Of a stretch of 64,000 nt of DNA, positions 1 to 13,400 are shown piece by piece. Position 1 is the stretch's first letter. The number at the start of each line of letters is the position of its first letter. The notes under the pieces were generated by a model. The model saw only the letters and a list, made by a program, of their open reading frames with translations, had not been told where the DNA came from and searched no databases. The stretch comes from Telopea speciosissima (Eukaryota; Streptophyta; Magnoliopsida; Proteales; Proteaceae). The translations under genes were made by a program, and so were the position numbers. The DNA lies in NCBI RefSeq assembly GCF_018873765.1, contig NC_057925.1:8753568-8817567 (forward strand). Direction: 5' to 3'.

Positions 1-1745
1 AGCAGCAACAATGGCAGCCAACGAATTCTTTTTTGAAACTCAAACAATCTATGGGGGAGCCTCCCACAATTTGCTTTATTTATAATATAAGGTAACAACC
101 AAATCCTATAACAATCTAACCTCTTCCATCATAAATCGTGGAAGGGAATGACAACTATCTAAAATTAATAACTTAAAATACTGAAAAGACCTAATTAACC
201 CTACTAACTTAAGTTAAAAGACACTTAGCTAGATAACTTAAATTGACCCAACTGAACCAATTGGATGCAACCAATTTTGAACCAATTCAATTAAAAACAT
301 AAAAATAAGACTAAGTATTGAACTAATCCCGTATGCAACCTATATACCCTTGTTTTAGGCCCAGTAAAGTGGCCTATTACATAGAGAACCCATGGGATCA
401 AAGGCCCATTACATATATATCCCCACTCTTAGCCCATTTCTAGGATGAATCTGCATCACTTAATCAATTAGTCTCAAGTAGTCTCAACCACTAAGCTAGA
501 ATCTCACTTCCAAAACAATCTTGTTTAATAATTAGTCATACCAATATCATCCAAAAATTTTTACAAGGTAATTTAAAGGTTAATTAGAAACTTCATCTGC
601 TATTGGTCTTTATAAGAAAATTCTTGGGAAGGAGAAAAAAGAAAAAAAAACAAAGGTACTCAGAAAATATAAAAACCTAAAAGAGGGCACAGGGATCTGG
701 CAACATGGCAGCCCAATCTAACTAATGTAGAAGTCAGTTCAACTAAGAACCAACACTATAGTAGGTTCGATATATTGATATTCTCAAGCCTTCATGTAAC
801 AATTGAACATCAATTCCAATGGCTGATTCAGCCTTTCGAATGGTCTTCAGCAGATCAGCAACTTTCAGGGCAGAAATCTCACTAAAATTGATTGAAATAA
901 AAGATTAAAAAAACAATGGAAAATAGAAGAAGATAGAAGAAGGATAGGGTAGGCTATCTCAGCCTTGGGCCTCTCACACACAGCTATCTCAGCTGTTGAA
1001 CGGCGGATTCTCTCACAAAGTCGATTGCAAGCATTGCTTGAAAATTCTATTCATCAAAGTTGTGATCCTTCCTTACAATGTGTGCCTATTTAATGGCTTA
1101 GGGAAGCTTACAAAAATAGAAGGTAGGAAAATAGGAACTAACTGAAAATAGAAAGTAGGAAAATAGGAACCAACTGAAAAATAGAAACTACTAAGGCTTT
1201 ATAGAATCTAGCCTTCTAAAACAAACAAGGATACTAAAAAGGAAGGAAACACAAATTAGACACTAAGCAGCAACAAAATTTGCCTTGTCTTGCTATCTTC
1301 AGTGGGGCCCAGTGAATCTCAAATATTTTCATGGACTTCCTTCTCCATTCAAAGCTGATGGACCCACAACACTGTTCACGTGAATAGTATTGCGTGCACA
1401 GTAACTTTTTCCGGAATTTTATTTTGGTGCTCCTCTTTATGCTTTGTTCTACATCACTAACATAGCAAGGAATCATAATAAGGCTAGAAATTGGTTGAAA
1501 CATTCTCTATTTGAAAAGCAGGGACCATTGAAAAACCAAGGGAAGAAGCGCATACATGGGAGGCCATAACATTTGAGATATGCCACCAATCATACATGTG
1601 ACTTGTTAAGATTCCCCATCAATCCAATTGTCAACAAGACCAAATGAAGTTTGTTTCAATTTACTAGAGAAAATCTGAGCATATAAATTAGAAGCAAGAC
1701 AATTGATAAAACAAATCTGGTAAGGTACAAGAGAATTGAACTAAC
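1..1745. other. Non-coding flank or intron with repeat copy A
   Basis: No coding exon could be supported here. If SYF1 is still transcribed this would lie in its next intron, because the donor after the exon ending at 1746 is intact and the final SYF1 exons are not found. From about 723 to 1460 the sequence resembles 2520-4200: both copies share the start around TGTAGAA..TTCAACTAAGAACC, the phrase CTCACACACAGCTATC, GGCTTTATA followed by AGCCTTCTAAA, and CACTGTTCACGTGAA near the end. It is an interspersed repeat of unknown class. Confidence 0.45.
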
Positions 1746-1943
1746 CTCATATATCTCCCTTGTTTCCAGAACACCAAAAATCTCGGCTGCACGAGCAATG
1801 TAAATTTCATACATGCCCATTTTCTCATTATCTGGCACGGCCGTTGCAGCTTGACCATAAACCTCCACAGCACGCTCTAGACCATATTGCTCTTCCAATT
1901 TTGCATATTGTAGATACAGAGGCTTGACATATTCAGCAGGTGC

Positions 1944-4900
1944 CTGATGAGAGTTTAATTAGAATGCAGAACACGATATCATCTAAAAACCATTTCAAAT
2001 GAAAAGAAGAGAAGTGGCGAATTGACAACTACTATGAAAAATGGAGAGCTTGCAAGAGAAATGCATCTTCACAAAAGAATCAAGTATAATTTTAGAAAGA
2101 AGAAAATTATAGTAATTAATGAAAACAGCATAAACTTTGACCCCTTCCAAAAAAAATGTTTTGCTTGCTGATCTTTAAATAAAAAAGATCATTATTTATG
2201 TATTATATCTGCATAGCCACACAGGAAATAATTCATCTCCCAAATCATCCAAGAATCTCTATGCAATGACATTGTTAAGCTCCCAGCAGAGGTAAGCAAA
2301 CAGTAAAGGACAAGAAGTTTTTAACCTTGACTAGTAAACGACAAAGGTTTCACACTCTTTTTAGGCTTGAAAACAACATATGGCACACAAGAAATGGGGA
2401 ACCAGGGTGTCTTAATACATATTTTGTAACACTCTCCCTGAACTCAGTTAAAAAGGAATGATGTACAAGCATACAAGAGAATGAAAGACAATTTGCCTTA
2501 ACTTCTTGGCGAGTACCTAATGTAGAAAGGGTTCAACTAAGAACCATTCTACAGTAGGATCGATGATAGGTTGCAGCAGAACATCAAATTAGAAGCAAAA
2601 TCAGATTAATAGCATAATAAATAAGAACCAAACCAGCCAGCAGAAGGTTAACAAACTTAGGTCGAGTGGAGGTGATGTTGAACAGGTTCAAATGCTCCAA
2701 AATTCAGCCAGTTCTGATGGCTGAAGGATGAGATATGAAGGGGATTCAAACATAGAAACTTAGCCCTCAAAATAGAAGGTTGTACAGTATCTCACAAACC
2801 AACGGCAATCTGGACTCCAAACAGGGACCGAGTATAGGCCCTGGCAGCAGTGACAAGCCCTCAAAATCTCAGTCAATTCAGATCGGGGGTTGCTGAGATA
2901 TGTCCTTCACAAGTTCCAGCAGCAAAATCAGATCGCAGGGAGCAAGCAGCCTTTGGAGTTGATTGGGAATGGATTCTGATCTTCAGGGTGTGTTCTCACA
3001 GAGATTTGTTGCAGTCACAAGCAGCAGTAGGGGTGTCAATCAGTCTGTTCGGTCCAGGTTCGGTCCGGTTTTTTTGGATTTGGTGTGGCTTTTAGGGAAA
3101 CCGAAACCGAACCAATAAGGACTTTTCAGTTTCGGTGCGGTTTGGTTTCGTGTCGGTTTCGGTTTAAGATAACGAGCGGTTTGGATTCGGTTCGGTACCG
3201 GGTTTTTTAAAACAGGTTGGGTTCGGTTTGTGCTTATTTTCTTCTCTTTCTCTTTTCAACTACATAAAATATTTCATTAGCCCCACACTTAAAAAGGAGA
3301 TCAATGGAAGAAGCATTGTTACAAATCAATTTCCCTATTTTCATAACCTCATACTCATTGATTTGTAACAATTTCCCTTACAACCATAAATTTGCTCACT
3401 AATATTGAAATCAATTCAATTATTCATAACCTTATACTCATTATTTTTGTATCGGTTTCATTCGGTTTGGTTTTCGGTTTGCTATCAGTCGGTCCGGTGC
3501 AATCTAGTTTCAGCCGGTCCCATCATACCCCAGTTCAAAACCAATCCAAAAAGGATCGGTTCGGTTCGGTCTCAGGTTTTCCGGTCGGTCTTAACTGTTC
3601 GGGCTAGGTTTTGACACCCTTAAGCAGCAGCAACAATGGAGATCGAGTAGAGGTAGGAGAAGATAGAAGAGAAGGGGGTAGGGGAATGGCTATCTCAGCC
3701 TAGGTCTCTCACACACAGCTATCCCAGCTGTTGAAACATGGAATTTCTCCCATAACCGAGTGCAAGAATGCCCCAAGACTTCATTCATTAATTCTGTGCC
3801 AATCAATTACAATAGCTGCCTTTATATAGACTGAGGCTATGCTCCAAAAATAGAAAGTAAAACTTAGCAAATGTTTGGAAAATAGAAACTAATGAAAATA
3901 GTAACTATTGGAAATAGAAACTGAATGAAATTAGAAAGTACTAAAGGCTTTATAACTCAGCCTTCTAAACATGTAAAGATAATCAAATTAGAAACTAAAA
4001 TAAATAAAAAACTACCTAATACAAATTGAAAATAGAAACTAAACTATGACAGCAATAGGATAGAATCTTCCTCCACTTGATGGGCCCACAAGATCTTCTA
4101 AAAAACATCCCCACACAAGGCAAATATGGGCTGTGACACTGTTCACGTGAACACTGTTTTGGTCTTTTAACTTCTTCATGCTTCACTCTGGGCTGAAGCT
4201 GCCTTAGGTGATGATCATGATAAACTAATAAACAGTTTTTGGAGAAGATGCAATTGCATCGGCTATATTGAATATATGCTGGTGGTTACATATATACAAA
4301 CCTACAGGGAACCTACTAAAAGTGTTACAAACTAAACAATGTACAAGGCTGGAATAGAGGGGAGATATAGAATAATAGAAAAAAAGGAAGGTGTGGTCAA
4401 TCTTTGTCAATCCCGCTAACTGAAAGCATGTCACACGCTAAGACTCCCCCTCAAGTTGGAGTGTGAAGGTTTCAAACGACCAACTTGGATGTGAGATGAA
4501 GATATTGTTCGCGGCCAAACGGATGCTCCATCAAACCAACAAAAACTTGCCACATCATCAGACCAGGCTGCCTCTCACAACAGTCGAATCCACAGCCCGG
4601 CTGGGCTGGTTTTGGGGCTTGGTCCTGAGGGTACATATGGACTTGTGATCTACATCAGTACCAAAAAAGAAGAAATCCCAACCCGTGTGATCATAGTAAA
4701 ACGGAAAATAAAAAGTTACTTGATTTGGGCAGCACATGAAGGTACTGCATTGGCATTTAATAATATGAAGAAGATATCTCATACTTCCACGTTGCTAGGA
4801 AGGGAAGCAGCAAACTCCTTGGCAGTGCCCAAGCTCTGATGAAGGGCAATGTCAAGTTGATACCACGCATAAAATTTTTATCAAATCTTTCGACATAACT

Positions 4901-5333
4901 GAGTATTTAACTGTTTATAACCACTGGTTATCTGAGTGTTGCTGCAGGAAGTTAGTAAGCCAATTGGTGCCATAGCCATGCCTACTGAGAGGGGTGCGGC
5001 CACACTTGGCATGATGCTCAAGGGCTGACTTCAGAGGTGGTGTCTATCGGGTCCCTTGTTTACTTAGAGGCAAATGGCTATGCAAGATACTTCAAAACAA
5101 CAAAGGGGAAATTAATTTTGGACTAGGAGTTCATGCTTAACTTAATAAAACATGGGATAACGGCAACCATGGGTTTACCAATTGTTCATAATAAAACAAT
5201 TCCTCAATAAAAGAACAAACGCTATCTTAAAAAAGCTTTGAGCTGATGCTAAACTTTAACTAGCAACCATTAAAGTGAGTGGTTATAACACTCAACAAAC
5301 AAAAACAACAAGACAATAAGGAATGTCAAATAC
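1944..5333 (-). other. 3.4 kb SYF1 intron filled with repeats
   Basis: This intron holds repeat copy B (about 2520-4200, related to 723-1460) interrupted by an hAT-like element at 3028-3622. It also holds a Copia-LTR-like stretch at about 4225-4470: it ends near CTCCCCCTCAAGTTGG, the usual minus-oriented polypurine tract plus start of the internal region. Short open frames at 4463-4839 show no recognisable domain. Confidence 0.5.
3028..3622. mobile_element. hAT-like non-autonomous element (595 bp) with 8-bp TSD
   Basis: The termini are TAGGGGTGTCAA at the left and the inverse, TTGACACCCTTA, at the right. The flanks carry a perfect 8-bp duplication AGCAGCAG (3020-3027 and 3623-3630). The interior is rich in GGTTCGGTTT-type repeats on both sides. 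An 8-bp TSD with TAGGG(T/G)-type termini is typical of hAT MITEs. It has no transposase. It is inserted in repeat copy B, so it is younger than that repeat. Confidence 0.85.
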
Positions 5334-7898
5334 CTTTCCAATAGCATGTTCAAACAACTCTCTTGCCCGTTCCAACTTCATATTTTTATACTGATTGACA
5401 AATTTGGTGAGATACGTGACCCAAATATCCTTGACATGCAGATACTTAAAGATCTGAATGCCTCTTTCATATACCTTGAATGCATCCTCAAAGTATTTAT
5501 GCTCCTGCAGAAGTGAGAATGTATAATTATCTATCAGTAACCCATAGGGAAAAATGAAACAAAGAGGCACATACAACACCAGCCAAAAACAGTAAAAAGG
5601 ACCAACCTCCAAGAGCAAAGCGTAATTTATTATAATTTGTGGAGTGGCTATCCTCAACTCAAGTATCTGCTCATATACAGGCATACAGCACGAGTGGACT
5701 CCAAAGTTCCAAGGCTCTCCTCCAAATCCACATAAAAGGCCCATAACCTCAAGGATCTGAAGCTTCATCTGCGCCAGTTCATTCCCTTCAGCAGCGACTA
5801 CATGTAATTGAACATATAAAAAAAAATTATGACATTAGTAACAGCTCCAGTAAGATTCTATATGATTATGAGAGTAACCTATTGCACAGTGCCAATGTCT
5901 TATTGAGTACTCAGCACAATAAGAAGAGTTGTGCAGCCTTTCGAGAAACAACGCTTTGATATTTTGGGTAATGATGATACAGATAACCTCAATTTCATTA
6001 AGAAGCTGTAAAACTATTCTCTCTCTGAAAATGCAGTTTAGATGAAGATGGGGGCACATTGATATTTTGGGTAATGATGGTATGGATAACCTCAAGTTCA
6101 TTAAGAGGCTGTAAAACTACTCTCATGGTGCTGTGATGATGAGCTTGACCTTTGAAGGTTATTCCTTGAAAAGATTGTAAACAATAAAGTTGTTATTGTC
6201 CCACAGAAATGAGCTACGCTTAGCTAAATGAGCATCAAGTTTGGAAACCAATGAATTTAACAAGATGTTCAGTGAGAAGTCTAGGGCCAATAGCATCAGT
6301 GAAAAAATACCTAGGGCCAACTGCATCGGTAAGTAAAAGTTTGAATCACAGTCAACCAAAGTACAGGATTCATGAAAGAGAAAAGTACAGTAGGCATTAA
6401 AAGTTACCTCTCCGCTTCACCTCAACTGACGGTTCTGCAGTGGCACGCTTCATTAGCTCCAGAATCCCTTTAAAATTCTTGTGTCTCAATGCCATCTCTG
6501 CCCATTCACACCAAACAATTGCAAGATTATCCACGGTTCTGTAGTTGACTTGGACCGCCTTATCAAAAATGACCCTTGCATTAGCAATGTCCTTGTGGTC
6601 CTCATACAGCTTTGCAAAAGCAACCCATAAGCCATGAGGCTTCCCAACAGCTTTCATGGGGTCTACAGTCCTCACAGCTTCAGTGTATGTCAGTATCTGT
6701 TTTGTCGGATTGCCCTCAAAAACTTGGCCCTCTAGTGCCATTGTTCAACACTATGCGGATTTTGCCTAAGGAGAACACCATTGGAAAGCTCAGGCCTTCT
6801 ATCCATAAGATACTCCATTCGAGCCAATCTCAAATCCACGTCATACACGTCCTTCAACCAAAAACCACAGAAAATCTTCTCGTTAAATTTCAACTCTGAA
6901 AGCTTGACATCCAATCGTGGATCTCCCTCCACTTCAACTGCATTGCCCCCCTCTGTACCAGCATCCTCTGAATCAAATTGTCCCATTACGTAAGCAAGCG
7001 TACTCTCTTCGAATTGGGAGTAAGTGTCGAAAATAATGCTGAAATCCCTAACAGTGACCACAGTCATCATTCCCTCCTCATAAATGTCCCTTGCCTTCTC
7101 AGAGAGACCCCTTCGGATATAGTAGTCTGCCAGGGAAGTCCACAGCCGTCCAACTTCATCTGTAAATTTCCTAACACCACCCCGGATGATTGCATCCACA
7201 TTCAAACCAGACACCTCAGTGGCATGATTAACGAGCAGATCACAGAGCTCGAGCCACAATTGGTACTTCGTCTTGCCCTTGATTGAATAGAACTGAGGAT
7301 CATTCAATGCCCCAGCTAGCCGCTCTGCTGCCTCCTGCCAGAGACTCGAATTTAGAAGGAACTCAATAAAATCCTCAACGTGTGTTGGATCAAATTTCAA
7401 GTATCGGTGATAAACCCTAAGGGAAGTCTCCACAGGGAAGCCCTTTTGGCTAACAAAAACAAGGTAGCGTTCCCAAATCCGCTCGTGCTGGGTGACAGGG
7501 AGAGCACAAAGAGCTCGATCGAATGTCCGACGGGTACAAGTAAGCAGCTTCTGCTCCGTCAAACTCAGAATGTACATAACCCAGATCCGAGGCATCTTGT
7601 GCATAGTGACCAGTGCTCGTTCGAAGGTATTGTTGAGATTCTCGCACTGAGGGTGCGTGATGGGGAGATTTCGAACAATTTCACGGTGTTCCCGAAGGTA
7701 AGCGTTCCATATCTTGTAACTCCCAGGAAGAGCTTTGAGAGCTCTCTCGTAAATCACAGATCTTTTCTTGAGTGGCGCTTTGCTCCGAGCGATGAGATAC
7801 CTCCACCATAGTTTCAAGCTGAATGGATTCCTTAGTATCTCTTCTTCGTAGAGCAGATCATCCTGACTAGGGTAGAGCTCCTTAGGAAGAATGGACAT

Positions 7899-10424
7899 GG
7901 ACGGTGAAGTTGCAGGTTTCAGACACTATGAAAAAACCTATCTGTGATTTGCTGAGATTCGCTGAGGATGAGGACGGTGTATAATGATAGTGGACGGTGA
8001 AGTTGCAGGTTTCAAACACTTATGAAAACCCTATTTGAGAACGAAGAGATGGATAACACTTTTAGAAAGAAAAAAAATATACCGTAATCCACCGTTGCTT
8101 CTAGATCGACACTTTAAACTTTAGGAATGGACATCGACGGTGAAGTTGCACGTTTGAAAAATCTATTTGTGTATTCTTAAAAACAAAAAACACTACTACT
8201 ACTAGTTGCAGATTCCTCCGTTGATGCGACGATGAACGGAGCAGAAGAATTCCAAGACCGGATCATACAGGTTGAGAAAAGGAAAGGAAATCAGAAGCGG
8301 AAAGGGATTCGCGGAAACTAGTGCAATTTGGATCCTCATTGAGAGCATGAAAGGAAATCAGAGAGTAAAAAGAAAACAAAAATCGGAATTCGCGGGAACT
8401 AGCAATTTGGATCCTCTACGGCGGGGCAGATAGCTGTCATTGTGCGACCCATACACAAGCAGGGGCGTGGACCCCACCCGGGCAGTGGGTAGGGCGGTCA
8501 TTTACCTGTGTGGGCTGCACAATTGCCGCTACCTGCCTGGTCCCTTAGTGGGTCCCTTTAGGATCCGAGGATACCCACGACAATGTATTGGAAATATCTT
8601 TTTTTTTTGTTAATACCGCTAAGAATTCAATTATGATTTCATACTAATGGGGTTAAATTGGACATTTCAACTTTAGGTGCTAGCTAGGAGTGCAAGTTTG
8701 GCCCTATCGACCTGAACCTGCCCTGAGCCCGAATAGGGATTAAGCTGAGATATTTGGCCATGAGGGAGTTAGGGTTGAGGCCTCAGGCTAAGCTTGGCCT
8801 AGCCTGGCCCGACCCTAATTTAAGTTATGCTATAAAATATAAGGATTGATATAATATATACATTATAAATTTTAAATGTGAGTTTAAATGTCGCTCACAT
8901 TTTTTAATATAATATATTATATATGAAGACAATAACTCAATAAGTATATAATACTTTTTATTATAGTGTTATTTTATGTAAAAAATTGACTTAGGGTTGG
9001 GCTAGGGTTCTATAAAGTCCGATCCAATCACACCCTGTTGCAACCCTAATATTAACTATGCTTAACATCAGGGGGAAGGTTGATATTTTGATAGTTTTTG
9101 AGGTGTCTGTGATATACACGATAAATTTATAGAGGGTGTCCATGAAATTTTCCCTAAATTTTGATGTTCTTAAACCTGTGAACTTTATCTCTTCCCGCAA
9201 TTTGGTTCCTTTCGATAGAACGCTTGAAGGTGGTGCAGAATCTTTCCCGCGACGATTCTGGCTCCGTAGGTCCCAGTACTTTTGCTCTTTCTTTTATGTA
9301 TTTATTCGTGATTTGATCTCTCTTACATTGTTTTTTAGCAGTTCTTTAAACGTATTAAGATCCTTGCAGACTCGACCTTCATTCCTAGCCTAATTTCTGC
9401 ACGAGTAGCAGATTTTACTTTGGCGTTGTTGCGTTTCCTTAAAGTTTCGTTATGTTCAGTAGAAGTTCATCTTTCATTTCAAATACTAAATCTGTTCCTC
9501 TTTTGGTTTTTGGTGGTAGTCTTTTTACTATTAGAATTTAGAAGTATAAACTGAATGGATAAAACTTGGATGAAGCTTTCCCGAATCAGAAAAAAAATTG
9601 GATGAATGTGTGTCTGTTATCATAGTTGTTCTATTTTATTTTTACGGGAGGGAATTGATTACGATACTTTTTTTTTGCAATTTCGACGTTGTTCGGGTGT
9701 TGCGGATATCGTATTATTAACAGTAGGTGAAATGCCTTGTCATGTAAGCACGGGAGGAGTGTTGTGCTTGTAAGTTCTCTGACGAAGATAAGTGTGCTGA
9801 ATTGGCTATGACAGATTTGACTAGTTTTTGAATTTGAACTTAAAACTCTAACTGAGCATAACAACTGTTTGATTTTATCTCTAACAGAACTTATTAAGTA
9901 AATTGACTGAAGAATTATGCGGTAAGAAAGCTAATTCAAAGTCATGCCTGGGAAATTCTTTACTACAGTGCAACTAGTTGTCACTGTATTGTATTGCTAC
10001 TGCTGATTGTTGGTAAAATTACCTTGTGTTGTGCTTATAAATTTAACTGTTGTAGCATAATCTGCTCAAATTCTTAACTATAGATTTTATGGTTAAATCC
10101 ATTAAGACATAAGCAGTGGATTTTAATTACTAATACTTCATTATATATCAATGCTTTATAGTTGTGAATGCAAAAGCAGATCTTTTTTGAAAAAGAAAAT
10201 TAAAGATATTTATAAGAGTGAGCCTTGGTTCTCCTACTTAATGCAGAGCTGATCATCCCCATATGTTTCCTTTCTGAGGTTTTATTTATAGCTGTCATGT
10301 TTCCCTTGTTTAAAATGAATTACTCTACAAATTTTGGGTTACCACCAATTGGAAGTTGTATTAAGAAATGGTTCCTCTTGATATACAGGTGCCTAATAGT
10401 AAATGCTCTGATTTACTCAGAGCT
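7899..10424. other. Divergent intergenic region and probable 5' leader of the DUS gene
   Basis: This lies between the SYF1 start (minus) and the dihydrouridine synthase start (plus). A direct repeat of the SYF1 5' region is visible (GGACGGTGAAGTTGCAGGTTT at about 7900 and 7990, and a degenerate copy near 8130). An hAT-like remnant lies at 8685-9048. A 5' untranslated exon with an intron ending at the TATACAG acceptor (10388) is inferred, not shown. No coding exon was recognised. Confidence 0.4.
8685..9048. mobile_element. hAT-like element remnant
   Basis: The left end (TAGGAGTGCAAGTTTGGCCC) matches the inverted right end of the element at 33785-34405, and both continue with similar GCCCTATCG..CTGCCCTGAGCC sequence. 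The right end is inferred at ..GCAACCCTA. The 8-bp flanks do not match well, so the borders are approximate and the copy is old. Confidence 0.5.
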
Positions 10425-13400
10425 ATGATGAAGTGTGCAGCATATGCCTTGTTTTCATCATTGTCTCCTGTCAATTTTAGTTCCTTAATATTCCATCATA
10501 GGCCCTCCAATAATATATTATATGGCTATTCCACTCAATCAAGAACACTTTGTTGTCAATCCTTGAAGCATCCAATACACGCAAATGATGTAATGGTTTC
10601 TGGACATTACCTTCCTCCTTGGTTCAGGTTGGTATATGGGATTTGAATTTGATTTCAATTTCATACTTCCCGTTTGTGGTTGCAATGAACTTCTGCTAAT
10701 TACTGTCGCATACTCGCATTGTCCTGTAGTGTTGCTCCAATGATGGAATGGACAGATAATCATTACCGTACTCTTGCGAGGCTAATATCTAAGCATGCAT
10801 GGCTTTACACAGAGATGGTTGTTGCGGAAACAATTGTTCATCAAAAAGATAATTTGGTAATACTTCTATCTAATAGGAAGTCAGCTTGGGATTTGGTTCA
10901 AGTTTCTGATCTCTTCTCATGCTGTTGTTGGGCATGGTACTTTTATGTGTTGAATCTTCTGGTTTATGCTTTGTTTGCCTTACTAATGTATTTAAACCAT
11001 TCAGTGCCAATGAATGGAAATCTCTCTCCTTCCCTCACTTTTACGCACACCTCTTTGCTCTGATGTTTTTTTTTTCCTAAATTTTTTAAAATTAATTTTG
11101 CTTGTGAACGAACAATATAAAACACAAAAATTGAGAAGGCGGAAACACGTGAAATTGTGGAAGGAAAAAGGGAAAGATTACACCATCAACCACTGCATAA
11201 ACTTTTTGCATGATGTGTCCTAGTTCATCATGGAATACTTGATATTTCTTTTTTTACTTGGTTGTAGACTTGCCTTCTAAATTTAGACTCTGGACCATTC
11301 ATATAATGTAGTACTGGTTACAGATAATTTGCTGTACATTTAGCAGTAAAAAGATGTGACAGGGTCACAATAGAGTTGGAAACTAAAGGTTGCAAGAGAA
11401 CAAGAGGAGAAGGAAGAAGATGAGAGAAGGAAGGAGATGAAGAGAAGAAGTTGAAGAGAAAGAGTTGGCAGTAAAAGTTGTGGGAGAGTATTTTCTTCTC
11501 TCACCTATATTGATTCACTTAACTACTAGGGGAATTACATCCTTACCCCCCATGCTAATATAAGACTGCTAAGGGAGGCAAAAGGTAAAAAACAAAAAAC
11601 ACATTACAACATAATAGCCTAATATCCAAAGTACCCTTATTACATGAAATTACATGAACTCTAACAAACAGTGTTCTTAATCTTATTGGATTGCAATGTA
11701 TACTCATTGTTAGTGTTTTTTGGGCGGTGAGGAGGGGGGGTGGGGGAGAGTTTTGGGGGTCCCCCTTCTGCTACTTCAGTATGTTTTGTGGATCTATGTA
11801 TAACTGTATTCGAATTTAAGGGACTGATAATCCTTCTCAATTTGGTGGGATTGTTCAGGACAGATTCTTGGCATTTCCTCCAGAACAACACCCTATTGTC
11901 CTTCAAATTGGCGGAAGTAATCTGGATAACCTGGCAAAAGCTGCTGAACTTGCAAATGCATACCACTATGATGAGATAAATCTCAAGTTTGTATCCGTCC
12001 CCTTCCACTTATTTGATATTTATTGTATTGCCTTTTTTCTTTCCCGTCCATGATTTGAGACATTTATAGTTGGTGAAACAGCTGTGGGTGCCCTAGTGGA
12101 AAAGTGGCCGGACATGGGTGCTTTGGTGTGCGTCTTATGCTTGATCCAAAGGTATAAATTATTTATATGACTAAACTGCTGTTGCAAACACTGCAGTTGT
12201 TACTTTACATGTTGTTTCAGGTGGTAAATTTTTCTTTGTTAATTAACCTTGATGTATTCTGGTGTTTGTAAGGGTAGTTTGTTGGGGAGGCTATGTCAGC
12301 CATTGCTGCCAATTCCGATGTCTCAGTCAGTGTTAAGTGCCGAATAGGTGTTGATGGTCATGACTCTTATGATCAACTCTGTAAGTTGCATTTTTTTTTT
12401 TGGGGTGCTTTTAGATAACATTCACAGATGACAGACGTGTCTACTTCATGAATCATTTTCCTTTTTAGGTTTTTTCATAGGTTGGTGATTTGCGGTTCCC
12501 AGGTTTGTGTTTCTTGCATGAGGTAGAGATTCACATATTTAGATTTTAATTGAATTACTACTTAGAGGCTTCTGATTGATAAGCTAAGTGTCTTGCATCA
12601 ACTTCCAAAACAGAGCTATAAATTGATGAGTACTTCAAAACAAGAAAAGAAAGGAACATCTCACCTGCCATTTTTTATTGTCTGACTCTGTAATCCACTA
12701 CACCACTGCTTGAAATAAGAGACCCCAAAATAATCACCATGAGACCTTAGTTTTTCTTTGAGGTAGTTTTGGTCAGCTGGTCAAGTAGTATACCAGTCTT
12801 CATCTCTCTCATAGCCTTGCAAGACTTTTTTAGGTTTCAGGTATAATGAAAACAGAAATGGATAACTAAAGTATCATGATAACTGAGGAAAGTTGACCTG
12901 GTGATTGTTTGAACTTCACTTTTAGTGGTTTCCATCTGGAAGCCGTATTCCCATCTTGGGGAGTTGGGGTAACTTGGCTTTTTCATAATAAAATTGGTTT
13001 TTATTCATTGAAGGGGGGAAAAAAATAGAAAACATGGCTTAATTTCCATCTCAGATTGTATGGCTTTCCTCTTATCAAATTGGTTGTTTTTCATTAAAAA
13101 AAATAATAATAAAATAATTGCTTAAGGTATCCATTCGTATTTACCAAAATTCACTTCACAGTGACCATACCTGAAACCTTTTAATATATCGCCTGCTCAG
13201 CTATGGCCTATGGGTAAGCAGAAAAATATGCCACTATAGTGAACATTAATTAGATGAACAGAACCTTCCGAGAGGAAAACTATGGTTTCATGGTGCTTAT
13301 TGTATGATCCCTTATTATAAGTAGTGGATTCCTTATCAGACCATGAAAGCAACAGAAAATTTTCGGTTGTTTTCCTTTCTTATTCTAGAGCACTCATCTA

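Larger units (their letters stand above)
1746..7898 (-). pseudogene. SYF1: Pre-mRNA splicing factor SYF1/XAB2, frame-disrupted, 3' part absent
   Basis: SYF1 is a HAT/TPR-repeat scaffold of the Prp19-associated (NTC) spliceosome complex in the nucleus. Exons seen on the minus strand: 7898-6408, 5797-5607, 5504-5334, 1943-1746, each with GT-AG borders and consistent phases. The first 388 codons are open and strongly SYF1-like (start MSILPKELYPSQDDLLYEEE). Around 6733 the frame breaks: after ..NPHSVEQWH comes TAG, and the family sequence resumes (VFEGNPTKQILTYTEAVRT) in another frame, one nucleotide short. In the second exon about 27 residues are out of frame: a roughly 2-nt deletion near 5756 and an 8-nt insertion (duplicated CTGTAT) near 5675, net +6. 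The next two exons are clean (YFEDAFKVYERG; REIYE). The C-terminal exons are not found before the left edge. The other genes in the window have intact frames, so general sequencing error is unlikely, though a local error remains possible. SYF1 is normally essential, so an intact copy should exist elsewhere. Confidence 0.8.

Noticed and set aside
4463..4839. Two overlapping open frames after the Copia-LTR-like stretch
   Set aside because: No domain or family resemblance could be seen; they lie inside an intron of the SYF1 copy with repeats around them.
10368..10424. Upstream in-frame ATG as the start of the dihydrouridine synthase
   Set aside because: A good acceptor (GATATACAG) lies between it and the next ATG, so the upstream codons are more likely intronic. 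Kept as an alternative.
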